Shown: positions 4,407 to 11,144 of the stretch, in pieces
Layout: each line of letters opens with the position of its first letter
Numbering within the stretch: position 1 is the first letter of the stretch
Assembly: GCA_036744635.1 (NCBI GenBank)
Contig: DAIOHQ010000167.1
Span: 1 to 11,144, forward strand
DNA: 11,144 bases
Direction of reading: 5' to 3'
Source of the DNA: DAIOHQ01 sp036744635
Lineage (GTDB): Bacteria; Planctomycetota; Phycisphaerae; Tepidisphaerales; Tepidisphaeraceae
Made by a program: the position numbers and the translations under genes
Notes under the pieces: generated by a model
The model's input: the letters and a program-made list of their open reading frames with translations, nothing else
Database searches by the model: none
What the model was told of the DNA's origin: nothing

Positions 4407-6998
4407 TCAGGGCACCGGCGGAGTCGTCGTAGAAACCAACACCAGTCGGCCATCTTCGGCCTCCATCGCGATGCTGATGGTGATTACCCCATCGGCGACG
4501 GCGCTCTCCAGCGTCGTGCCCGACAGCAACTCCACGGCCGCCCCTTCCTTCGAACCGGCGAGGGGCGAAACGGCGACGGGCGAAGGAGATTCGCCGGTTC
4601 GCCGTTTCGCCGGTTCGCCGGTTCGGGCCGGCAGGCGGATGCGAATCTTCCCGGTGATGGCATGATCGGTGGGGTTCTCCACGAACACCAGCGGCCCGGC
4701 CTGGGTGATGATCCCGTACCCCGTAACCCCCCCCGCCCCGCCGTCAAACACCAGCGAGTCGTCGATCTTCCGCACCGCCGCGGCCAGTTCCCGCCAACCT
4801 CCAGCATCCTTGGGATACGCCAGCGTCTCGGTCGTGCCGTCGGCGGCGGTAAGGCTCACCATCAGGTTGCCTTTGCCATCGAAGCGCGGCGCGGTGATGG
4901 CGGGCGTGCCGTGGGGCAGTTTAGTGGGCGAGGCCCACGCGGCATCCGCGAACGTGCTGATGCCGATCCCCTGGTCGCGCAGGCCGCTGACGAACTCGCC
5001 CAGCTTGCGGGTGTCGAATTCCGTCCCCGCCGTCGTGTCCGCCGTGCGCCGCGACGAGACGATCAGCACCGGTCCCAACGGATCGATCGGCTTCATCACC
5101 TCGGCCAATTCCCACGCCCGCCGGCAGATCTCCACATCCGTGACTCTGTCCGCCGGGCCGCCAGCTTTGCGGATGTCCCAGTAGGTCATGAGGAATTCCC
5201 AGCCGGTGCCGCCGACGTGGCCGACCGAGACGTTAAGCACCGGGATGATCTTGCCCTCGGCGTCATACACGGCCGTGAAAGCCGGCTGCAGGAAGTAGCG
5301 CCGCATGCGGGCGTTGGAATTGATTTCCTGGTTGACCAGCTCGATTCCCGGCTGCCCCCCGTAGCTGCCGGCGGTGTTCCACATCCAGGCCCGGTTGGAC
5401 TGCGGGATGCACGCCTTCCAGAAAGTCTCGTAGACGCTCCAGCAGCGATACTCCCGGCCTTTGGGCATGCCTCCAACCATGCTCCCATCGGTCGAGACGT
5501 AGTCGATCAGCTTGGCCCACTCCTTTCCCCAATCCTCCAGGTCCGGCGGAGAGGAGTATTTACCCCCCCACAACCCGCCGGTGTAGAACCAGATGCTCGG
5601 GCCGGTGTTCTGGTTCCACCAGATGGCCTTGCGGCCTTCCAGTTGCTTCTCGACCGCCGCCTTGGTGTAGATCTGCGAGGCCAGCGTCAGGTTGCTCTGC
5701 GACCAGACGGCGAAACTATCGGTGTGCTCCTTCTGGATCTTCGCGTACAGCTCGCGAGCAGTGCGGGCTTCCACCGTGGCTCCCTCCGTCTTTTGCAGAT
5801 GGGCCAAAAAGCCGGCGATATGGCTGGGCTGGGGTGCGCTGGGTCCGAGTTCCTCGCCCCAGAAGTCGATGCCGCTGACGTTCACGTTGGCGGCGGGGTC
5901 CTTGGCGTGCGCCGCGGCCGCCCACTGCCGCCAGATCGGGTTCATCCACTCGCGGATGTACAGGCCGTTGGGCAGCGTGCCGTAATGGTGCAGCAGGCAG
6001 TTGCCGGCGGCATACCAGTCGGGGGAGTAATATCCGAAGATCGCATTGGGATAGGCGCCGCGGTGCGGCAGGTTCTCGTGCAGAAACGGGTTGTACTCAC
6101 CCCACTGCCAGTTGCCGAAGTCCCCGCTGAAGCCCAGTTGCTGATTGGCGTAGTAGGACCAGTACCAGTTCCAGTCATCCCCCGGCCGGTTGGGCAGACG
6201 CTCAGGATGGGCCGGCACATTGTCCTTGGCCTCTTTCGTCTCGGCCGTGGGCTGCAGATCCTCGTTGCCCTGCACCCGCCAGCCCCAGAAGGTGGAGTAG
6301 TCATCGGTGGTAGGCAGGCCGCCCGCGCGAAAGCCCATGATGCTTCCGGCGTCGAAGGTGTTGACGTAGCCGCTGTACATGGTGACGGTCAGACGCGGGG
6401 CCAGGGTGTCCCCCTCGATCTGTCCGCGCCCGGGCCGGGCGGCGTAGAACGCCTTGCTCGCGACGCTCTTGCCGTTCAGCAGCGCCTCAGTGCGATAGAC
6501 CTCGAAGTCGGGGACATCTTTCGGCACGTCGAAGGTCAGCACGGCCTTCCCGCCCGCTCCCCCTGCCTCGGCAACATCGACCGGCTTGCCTTCCTTCTTC
6601 ACCCCGTGCAGCAGCCCGGTCAGCCGGATGGCCAGCGTCCCGCCACCCCCCCCTGCCACGTGCGCTGTGATCGTCACCGACTCGCCGGGAAGGAAGGTGT
6701 AGTCCTCGGCCGTGCCGGTGCGTTCAACCAGCAGCTTCTCGTAGGGCTCATCGGGGCGGCTGAAAATTCTCTCGCCACCAGCGCCCCTGGCATCGGAACG
6801 ATAGCAGTTGAAGGAGATGCTTACCTCGGGCGGCGCGGGGCTGGTGGTTGCAGCCGACGCCGCATTAGAGAACAAGCAAAAGACGACGACCAAGGTCGCG
6901 AGGGGAAGGCACGAAGGCACGAAGTGAATACTCCCTCTTCCCTTCGTGCCTTCGTGCCTTTGTGCCTTCGTGCCCACTTGTGTAATCACGTTCCTCAT
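4407..6998 (-). CDS. Secreted putative glycoside hydrolase (GH-A/GH42-like layout), repeat-invaded
   Basis: An 863-aa exported protein. Its ATG overlaps the upstream gene's stop as ATGA, and GGGAGGTGG (7002-7010) lies 6 nt away, so the start is well fixed and translation is probably coupled. The signal peptide is unusual: MRNVI, then about 25 residues encoded by a GGCACGAA palindrome, then TLVVVFCLFSNAASA with cleavage near residue 49. Residues 57-190 look like beta-sandwich. About 200-600 is a Trp/Tyr/Gly-rich catalytic-type region with GIDFWGEELG (376-385, E382/E383 candidate acids) and DGSMVGGMPKG (504-514). About 620-690 (GPVLIVSSRR, LRDQGIGISTFADAAW) recalls the GATase-like domain of GH42-type enzymes. 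A beta-rich tail is interrupted by palindrome copy 5 at 792-816. Hydrolase function and family are inference from layout and the rhamnosidase neighbour. Confidence 0.75.
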   Translation of the reverse strand: MRNVITQVGTKAQRHEGTKGRGSIHFVPSCLPLATLVVVFCLFSNAASAATTSPAPPEVSISFNCYRSDARGAGGERIFSRPDEPYEKLLVERTGTAEDYTFLPGESVTITAHVAGGGGGTLAIRLTGLLHGVKKEGKPVDVAEAGGAGGKAVLTFDVPKDVPDFEVYRTEALLNGKSVASKAFYAARPGRGQIEGDTLAPRLTVTMYSGYVNTFDAGSIMGFRAGGLPTTDDYSTFWGWRVQGNEDLQPTAETKEAKDNVPAHPERLPNRPGDDWNWYWSYYANQQLGFSGDFGNWQWGEYNPFLHENLPHRGAYPNAIFGYYSPDWYAAGNCLLHHYGTLPNGLYIREWMNPIWRQWAAAAHAKDPAANVNVSGIDFWGEELGPSAPQPSHIAGFLAHLQKTEGATVEARTARELYAKIQKEHTDSFAVWSQSNLTLASQIYTKAAVEKQLEGRKAIWWNQNTGPSIWFYTGGLWGGKYSSPPDLEDWGKEWAKLIDYVSTDGSMVGGMPKGREYRCWSVYETFWKACIPQSNRAWMWNTAGSYGGQPGIELVNQEINSNARMRRYFLQPAFTAVYDAEGKIIPVLNVSVGHVGGTGWEFLMTYWDIRKAGGPADRVTDVEICRRAWELAEVMKPIDPLGPVLIVSSRRTADTTAGTEFDTRKLGEFVSGLRDQGIGISTFADAAWASPTKLPHGTPAITAPRFDGKGNLMVSLTAADGTTETLAYPKDAGGWRELAAAVRKIDDSLVFDGGAGGVTGYGIITQAGPLVFVENPTDHAITGKIRIRLPARTGEPAKRRTGESPSPVAVSPLAGSKEGAAVELLSGTTLESAVADGVITISIAMEAEDGRLVLVSTTTPPVP
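4551..4625 (-). repeat. In-frame coding palindrome, copy 5 (75 bp, type II)
   Basis: Left arm 4551-4583 (33 nt), 7-nt loop, right arm 4591-4625 (35 nt). It is 25 codons and starts on a codon boundary of this gene (4551-4407 = 144). It encodes residues 792-816, beginning RTGEPAKRRTGE and ending AVSPLAGS. About 70 of 75 positions match copy 1 in the 686-aa gene. The preceding residues, LPA, and their DNA (ggccggcagg) match those of copy 2. Confidence 0.9.
6647..6655 (-). repeat. C7TG micro-motif
   Basis: Exact CCCCCCCTG. On the sense strand it encodes part of a run of glycines (residues 116-120) between two beta strands of the secreted protein. Confidence 0.5.
6906..6975 (-). repeat. GGCACGAA-unit palindrome inside a signal peptide
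   Basis: Positions 6906-6924 are the perfect 19-bp reverse complement of 6942-6960, with a 17-nt spacer. Further 8-nt units continue to 6975. On the minus strand it reads GGCACGAA, GGCACAAA, GGCACGAA, GGCACGAA, a spacer, then the complement. It encodes residues 9-31 of the secreted protein: a Lys/Arg-rich first half (GTKAQRHEGTKGR) and a hydrophobic second half (HFVPSCLP). It is unrelated in sequence to the CGGCGAAA elements but has the same design. Confidence 0.85.
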
Positions 6999-8260
6999 TT
7001 GCCACCTCCCGTGATGTTATGAGCCAGTGCCGCCAGCAGGATATCTTCGTAGACCGGCGGAAGGCTTTCCAGATAGAGCCGGTCGCCCTTCCACAGCACG
7101 TGCGTGCCGCTGGCGAGGGCGATCTTCGCCAGGAGCGGATCCTTGAACTTCACCGGCGCCGTCGCCGCGAAGGTCTGGCCGGCGATCTCGTACTTCTCGG
7201 TGGCCTTCAGGCCCTTGAGGACCGCCGAACGATCCGTCCCCGCGGGCAGGTCCACAACCAGCAACTCGTAGATGCTGTTCCGCCGATGCGGCGAGGTGAT
7301 GAAGTTGGTGATTCCCGTCTCCGGGACATATTTCACCCGCCACATCCGCACGGCCGGCACGCCGGTCTGCTGCAGGAAGCCATCGTAATCCTGGGCGTCG
7401 GCCTGCACCCAGCCGATGCGCGTCAGCGACTTGCCGGCTGCCGGGCCTTCTCCCTTGAGCTTTCCATCAGGCGGCTCGGCAGGCGGGTCGATTCCCAAGT
7501 CGTCGCTACCGACGCTAAGGATGGTGCGTTTAGTGGCTGCGCCCGATGGCTTGGGCTCGACCGGTGCGATGCCTCCAAGCAGTCCCTTTTCCACGAACGC
7601 CTTCGCGGCCGCCTCCACGCCGGCGGGGCTGCTGCCGGTGATGCGGATCATCAGCCGAAGCGGGAGTTGCTGGTCGTGGGGCTTCCTGGAATCCCCCGCC
7701 AGATTGCGCGCCCACATGAAGAATTCGCTGCGGTCGCACTCGATGTAACCTGCCTCGCGGCCATCGGCGCGGAAGGTGCCAAAGCCGCCGACGAAAAACC
7801 CCTTCTTCTCCTGCCAGTCCCTGACCGTCTCGCGCGGCTTGCCCTGCGCGGGGTCGTATCCGCCGGCATAGACGCCGCTGTAGTAGGCCTCGCGGTCGAG
7901 AAACCAGGTGCCGGGATAGTGCCGCAGCACGGGGTTGGAGGCCACCGTGCCCACGACGATCAGATGCTTGCGTCCCGCGTCGGCGGCGGCGTCCGGCTTG
8001 TCCACCGCCTCCGCCTTGCGCAAATTGTCTTCAGGACCGCCGCCCTCGTGGAGCGCCTTGACGATCAGGTTCGCCGCCCGGGTTTCCCCCGGGCTGGCCT
8101 TCTCGCCGAGAACCACCTGGGCGTCCGGCGCGATCAGGGTAATGAGCCCGTTCGCGGGAGTGCCCTGCGCTTTCGGCTCTTCCGCCATTACGGGCATTGC
8201 CAGAGGGGGCAGCAGCGCCATCACTCCCACGCACCACATCAGTCTCAGGCCGTTTCGCAT
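6995..8260 (-). CDS. Secreted protein of unknown family in the rhamnosidase operon
   Basis: A 421-aa protein from the ATG at 8258-8260. AGGAG (8268-8272) lies 7 nt upstream, favouring this start over an in-frame ATG at 8293. The signal peptide is MRNGLRLMWCVGVMALLPPLAMPVMA, cleaved near residue 26. After the linker, residues 35-110 look like an alternating alpha/beta domain (ITLIAPDAQVVLGEKA, KHLIVVGTVASNPVLRHYP). Next come GFFVGGFGTF, GYIECDRSEFF and LMIRITGSSPAGVEAAAKAF, which ends in GLLGG. A Pro/Gly-rich hinge (GIDPPAEPPDGK) leads to a C-terminal domain ending ILLAALAHNITGGGK. I see no catalytic signature. It starts 33 nt after the rhamnosidase stop, and its own stop overlaps the next start. 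A role in binding or processing rhamnose-containing glycans is inferred from context only. Confidence 0.8.
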   Translation of the reverse strand: MRNGLRLMWCVGVMALLPPLAMPVMAEEPKAQGTPANGLITLIAPDAQVVLGEKASPGETRAANLIVKALHEGGGPEDNLRKAEAVDKPDAAADAGRKHLIVVGTVASNPVLRHYPGTWFLDREAYYSGVYAGGYDPAQGKPRETVRDWQEKKGFFVGGFGTFRADGREAGYIECDRSEFFMWARNLAGDSRKPHDQQLPLRLMIRITGSSPAGVEAAAKAFVEKGLLGGIAPVEPKPSGAATKRTILSVGSDDLGIDPPAEPPDGKLKGEGPAAGKSLTRIGWVQADAQDYDGFLQQTGVPAVRMWRVKYVPETGITNFITSPHRRNSIYELLVVDLPAGTDRSAVLKGLKATEKYEIAGQTFAATAPVKFKDPLLAKIALASGTHVLWKGDRLYLESLPPVYEDILLAALAHNITGGGK

Positions 8261-8293
8261 TGTGCTGCTCCTGTTACAAAGATGGATTACCAA

Positions 8294-10990
8294 TCAAAGA
8301 TCCGTGGTGAGATGGTAGTTGCCGGAGGAGATGGACAATTCCATCCGTCCGCGCCGGAAGGCGCCGGCATGGATATCGCTCTGACCGACGGAGGGGGCGA
8401 CTGGCTCTCCATTCACCCGGATGGTCTCCGGGTCGCGGGTGGGAAGCAATACCAGCGCCGTCGAATTCGCCGGGATCGTCAGGTCCAGCGCGAACTGCGC
8501 GCCTTCGCGGGTCCAGTTGCACTCGATCATCCCGAACGGCCCGCGATGCCACGCCTTCACCCAGCGCAAGTCGCCGACCGGATTGGGGCGGATGATCACG
8601 TTCTTGAAACCGGGCGCGGTTGGGTCGGGATTGATCCCCGCCAGCGCCTTGTAGAACCAGGCGCTGACATCGCTGAACATGTGGTGGTTCCGGGAAGAGC
8701 TGCCATCCCAGGTTTCCCAGAGCGTGGTTGCCCCTTGCGCGATCCAGTGGCCCCAGCTCGGGAAAGTCGTTTGAGTGGCGATGGAGTAGGCCAGGTCCGC
8801 CCGATCGCCATCGGTCAACGCCTGCATCACGTACTTGGTGCCGAGGATACCGCAGTCGATGTGGCGGTCTTTCTTCTCCACCGCCGCCACCAGCGCCGCC
8901 AGAACCCGCGCCTGCTCATCGGGATCAACCAGACCCTGATAGAGAACACAGGCCAGCGACGTCTGATCGTTCTCGCCGAAGTCCCCGCTTGCAATGGGAA
9001 ACCGTCCACGGAAGGCCGCACGAATCTCGGCCGCCAGACGCTGATACCTTTCGGCATCCTCCATCTTGCCGAGCAGCGCTGCTGCCTGGGCGAGGATGGT
9101 GGCATCGACGAAGTAATAGGCGGTGTCGGTCAGTGCTGTTGGGCAGGCGTGCCCACCCGGCCCCTTGCTCATGTCCGGCGGGCACCAGTCGCCCAGGCCG
9201 AAATCGACGATATGGCCGGTGGCCATTGTGCCCACATAATCGACGTAGCGCCGCATACAGTCGTAATGCTCTTCCAACCCTGCCACGTCGCCGCGATACA
9301 GATAGAGGTACCATGGGATGAGGATCGCCGCGCTGTCCCAGGCCGGTCCGCTGCCCCAGTTGAAGCTCCAGCCGCCGGTCGGCACGATTCCCGGAAGCTG
9401 GCCGCTGGGCCGCTGCATGTCGCGGAAGTCGGCCATCCATTTGCGGTAGGCGGTGGCGGCGTCGAAGTTGAATAGCACCTGTTCGGCCGACAGAGATGCA
9501 TCGCCGGTCCAGCCGTTCTTCTCGCGGTGCGGGCAGTCGGTGGGGATGCCGTGGTAGTTGGAGACCGTGGACCAGCGCGCTGCCCGCTGAATCTTGTTCA
9601 ACAGTTCGTTGGAGCACTCGAAGGCGCCGGCCGGCTCGAAGGCGGTATGCACAACCCGCGCCCGCAGGCTGTCGAGCGTGGGCGTGCCCGCCCCCCCTGC
9701 CCCCCCTGCAAAGCCGGTCATCTGGACATATTGGAAGCCATGGTAGGTGAATTGCGGCTCCCAGAGCTCGGCGCCATCTCCCTTGAGGGTGTAGCGGTCG
9801 GTCTGACACTCGCCGCTCTTGATGAAGCCGTCGATGTTGGATTGATCGATGTCCCCATCTTCCTTGGTCTTTTCGGCATACTTGAGGGTGATGATGGTTC
9901 CGGCCGCCCCGCTAACGCTGAGCTGCGCCCAACCGGAGAGGTTCTGGCCGATGTCGAAAACCCACACGCCCGATCGCACTTGCTGGAGCGCCACCGGTTT
10001 GAGGGTGGCGGTGACGCGGATGGGCGTCATCTGCTGGCTGCGCAGGATGCCGCCGGGACCGGGAACGAGCTTGGCCGCCATCCACTCACTGTCATCATAA
10101 TCAGGACGATCCCAGCCGGGTTTCTCCAGGCGGGCATCGTAGTGCTGGCCATTGCGGAGGGCATCAAAGGTGGTCGGGCCGGTGCTGCAGCGCCACTGCG
10201 GATCGGTGATGATGACGGTCTCGGTGCCGTCGGTGAATCGAATGTGCAGTTGCAGCAGGAGCTTGGGCTGGTCGCGCCAGGGGGCGTGCTGGAAATCCCA
10301 GACCACCTCGGTGCTGGCGTTGTACCAGCCGTTGCCGAGCACCACGCCCAGCACGTTCTCTCCACCCCCCCTGGATTGAAGATGGGCTGTGACATCATGG
10401 GTTTGATACATGGCGGCGTGGTCGTAGCGGGTGAAAGCGGGGGCGAGGACTTCATCGCCGACCTTGCGGCCATTGATTGACAGCTCGTAGTATCCCAGGC
10501 CGCTGACGTAAACGCGCGCGGATGCAACCGGCTTGTCCAACGTGAGCCGGCGGCGCAGCAACGGCGCCGGCGGCACCCCGGTCTCGCCGCCATCCACTCG
10601 CCGCGGCGCGATCCAGCCCGCTTGCCAATCCGCGGGGTGCAGCAGTCCCATCTCCCAGCACGCCGGCTCGCTCCAGACAGTCGCCCCCCCCTGCGCAGGG
10701 GGGGCATCCCACGCCCGCACTTTCCAGTACGCCGCCTGGCGCGATGTCAACTCCCGCCCGCCCCCCCTGCCGTAGCGGATCTGCACCGCATCGGATTCAA
10801 CCCGCCCTGAATCCCACAGATCGCCCTCATCCCGTTCGAGAATCGCGCGCGAGGATGCAACCAGCAGGTGATAGGCCGTCTGCCGGGCGCCGCGAGCGGG
10901 GCTGATCAGCATCCAGCTCAACGTCGGGTTTGGAGTTTCCACGCCGAGCGGATCATGCAGGTCATTGCAGGACAGGTTGGCAACTTTCAT
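8294..10990 (-). CDS. Alpha-L-rhamnosidase, glycoside hydrolase family 78
   Basis: An 898-aa enzyme that releases terminal alpha-L-rhamnose by inverting hydrolysis. The GH78 layout is complete: N-terminal Ig-like domain (PLGVETPNPTLSW, 14-26), Bac_rhamnosid_N jelly roll (about 145-320), central beta domain with VFDIGQNLSGW (344-354), six-hairpin catalytic barrel (about 455-795) and C-terminal beta domain. The signature DCPHREKNGWTGD spans 485-497. D485, E490, W494 and D497 keep the spacing of the active-site residues known from Bacillus RhaB (D567, E572, W576, D579), with E490 the likely general acid. E759 in LWETWDG is the likely base. There is no signal peptide, so it probably acts in the cytoplasm on imported glycosides. 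AGAGG lies 8 nt before the ATG. It is the first gene of a three-gene operon. Glycine-rich inserts at 73-80, 206-211 and 427-436 coincide with CCCCCCCTG motifs. Confidence 0.96.
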   Translation of the reverse strand: MKVANLSCNDLHDPLGVETPNPTLSWMLISPARGARQTAYHLLVASSRAILERDEGDLWDSGRVESDAVQIRYGRGGGRELTSRQAAYWKVRAWDAPPAQGGATVWSEPACWEMGLLHPADWQAGWIAPRRVDGGETGVPPAPLLRRRLTLDKPVASARVYVSGLGYYELSINGRKVGDEVLAPAFTRYDHAAMYQTHDVTAHLQSRGGGENVLGVVLGNGWYNASTEVVWDFQHAPWRDQPKLLLQLHIRFTDGTETVIITDPQWRCSTGPTTFDALRNGQHYDARLEKPGWDRPDYDDSEWMAAKLVPGPGGILRSQQMTPIRVTATLKPVALQQVRSGVWVFDIGQNLSGWAQLSVSGAAGTIITLKYAEKTKEDGDIDQSNIDGFIKSGECQTDRYTLKGDGAELWEPQFTYHGFQYVQMTGFAGGAGGAGTPTLDSLRARVVHTAFEPAGAFECSNELLNKIQRAARWSTVSNYHGIPTDCPHREKNGWTGDASLSAEQVLFNFDAATAYRKWMADFRDMQRPSGQLPGIVPTGGWSFNWGSGPAWDSAAILIPWYLYLYRGDVAGLEEHYDCMRRYVDYVGTMATGHIVDFGLGDWCPPDMSKGPGGHACPTALTDTAYYFVDATILAQAAALLGKMEDAERYQRLAAEIRAAFRGRFPIASGDFGENDQTSLACVLYQGLVDPDEQARVLAALVAAVEKKDRHIDCGILGTKYVMQALTDGDRADLAYSIATQTTFPSWGHWIAQGATTLWETWDGSSSRNHHMFSDVSAWFYKALAGINPDPTAPGFKNVIIRPNPVGDLRWVKAWHRGPFGMIECNWTREGAQFALDLTIPANSTALVLLPTRDPETIRVNGEPVAPSVGQSDIHAGAFRRGRMELSISSGNYHLTTDL
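9691..9708 (-). repeat. Tandem C7TG micro-motif (two copies)
   Basis: CCCCCCCTG occurs twice head to tail, 9 nt each, so two units add six codons without a frameshift. On the sense strand they encode AGGAGG within GFAGGAGGAGTP of the rhamnosidase, a probable surface loop. Confidence 0.6.
10365..10373 (-). repeat. C7TG micro-motif
   Basis: Exact CCCCCCCTG in the rhamnosidase gene. It encodes part of SRGGGEN (206-212), between beta strands of the N-terminal jelly roll. Confidence 0.5.
10685..10704. repeat. Perfect 20-bp palindrome containing C7TG on both strands
   Basis: CCCCCCC, TGCGCA, GGGGGGG: 10 bp each side with no spacer. It lies in the rhamnosidase gene and encodes part of APPAQGGA (96-103), in a linker between strands of the Ig-like domain. 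It is the only place where the C7TG motif appears in both orientations. Confidence 0.8.
10761..10769 (-). repeat. C7TG micro-motif
   Basis: Exact CCCCCCCTG in the rhamnosidase gene, encoding part of YGRGGGRE (73-80). Confidence 0.5.
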
Positions 10991-11144
10991 GGTGCGAGCC
11001 TCTCACTTGGAACGGTTGGGCGAGCATACCCGGATGCGGTTCAAAGGAAAACCTGCGCCCGTTCGACCTCCGCCTCGGGGTGCGTGACGCTTTGGGCGGC
11101 CGGGATAAATATGGCTGGATTCGGGCAGGTGAGTACACCTACCG
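10991..11144. other. Leader region of the rhamnosidase operon
   Basis: The 154 bp upstream of the rhamnosidase ATG show no gene. A Shine-Dalgarno sequence, gagagg on the minus strand (about 10999-11004), fixes the start. I find no convincing -35/-10 pair or operator palindrome, so the promoter may lie beyond the window edge. Confidence 0.5.

Noticed and set aside
4176..7022. 948-codon plus-strand frame downstream of a good promoter and ribosome-binding site
   Set aside because: After the first 75 codons it is wholly antisense to the 863-aa secreted protein, with Arg/Gly/Pro/His-rich composition typical of an antisense shadow. The minus gene has a signal peptide, a coupled start and domain-like sequence.
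7019..9475. 818-codon plus-strand frame
   Set aside because: It is antisense to the 421-aa protein and to the GH78 enzyme, whose family signature is unambiguous on the minus strand.
11000..11060. Promoter of the rhamnosidase operon
   Set aside because: A TATGCT-like word is present on the minus strand, but no -35 box lies at an acceptable spacing.

Overview
The window is GC-rich bacterial DNA. It most resembles Planctomycetota (Phycisphaerae-like), or a Verrucomicrobiota/Lentisphaerota relative. This rests on large carbohydrate-active genes, weak or missing Shine-Dalgarno sites at some genes, and many short-unit dispersed repeats of a kind I associate with those phyla. The taxonomic call is inference; there is no rRNA or marker gene.

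Layout. 1-111: non-coding, with a heptamer palindrome and part of a 10-nt-unit repeat. 112-2172 (-): a 686-aa protein of unrecognised family that looks like an alpha/alpha-barrel carbohydrate protein and carries four in-frame palindromic inserts. 2173-2426: apparently non-coding, possibly a dispersed repeat. 2427-2774 (-): a small three-helix membrane protein. 2790-2927: direct repeats and a 96-bp inverted-repeat element. 3024-3764 (+): a secreted helical protein with two LTxxQ-like motifs. 3765-4406: an intergenic stretch with a sigma70-type promoter, a strong ribosome-binding site and start codon with no surviving gene, and a cluster of short-unit repeats. 4407-10990 (-): a three-gene operon transcribed right to left. 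It starts with a cytoplasmic-type GH78 alpha-L-rhamnosidase (8294-10990). A secreted 421-aa protein (6995-8260) follows, then a secreted 863-aa putative glycoside hydrolase (4407-6998) joined to it by an ATGA overlap. 10991-11144: upstream leader of the operon.

The operon looks like a locus for rhamnose-containing glycans or glycosides. Two exported proteins would act outside the cytoplasm, while the rhamnosidase has no signal peptide and would release L-rhamnose from imported fragments.

The most unusual content is a set of five 75-87-bp inverted repeats built from 8-nt units of the CGGCGAAA type. They lie inside two different genes. All five have lengths divisible by three, all sit in the same codon phase, and all stay open, so each adds a 25-29-residue peptide. 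Because the element is palindromic, both strands encode nearly the same peptide. A second, unrelated 8-nt-unit palindrome (GGCACGAA type) lies inside the signal peptide of the 863-aa protein, and a 10-nt-unit repeat supplies the C-terminus and stop codon of the 686-aa protein. Together they suggest protein-coding mobile palindromes comparable in concept to Rickettsia palindromic elements.
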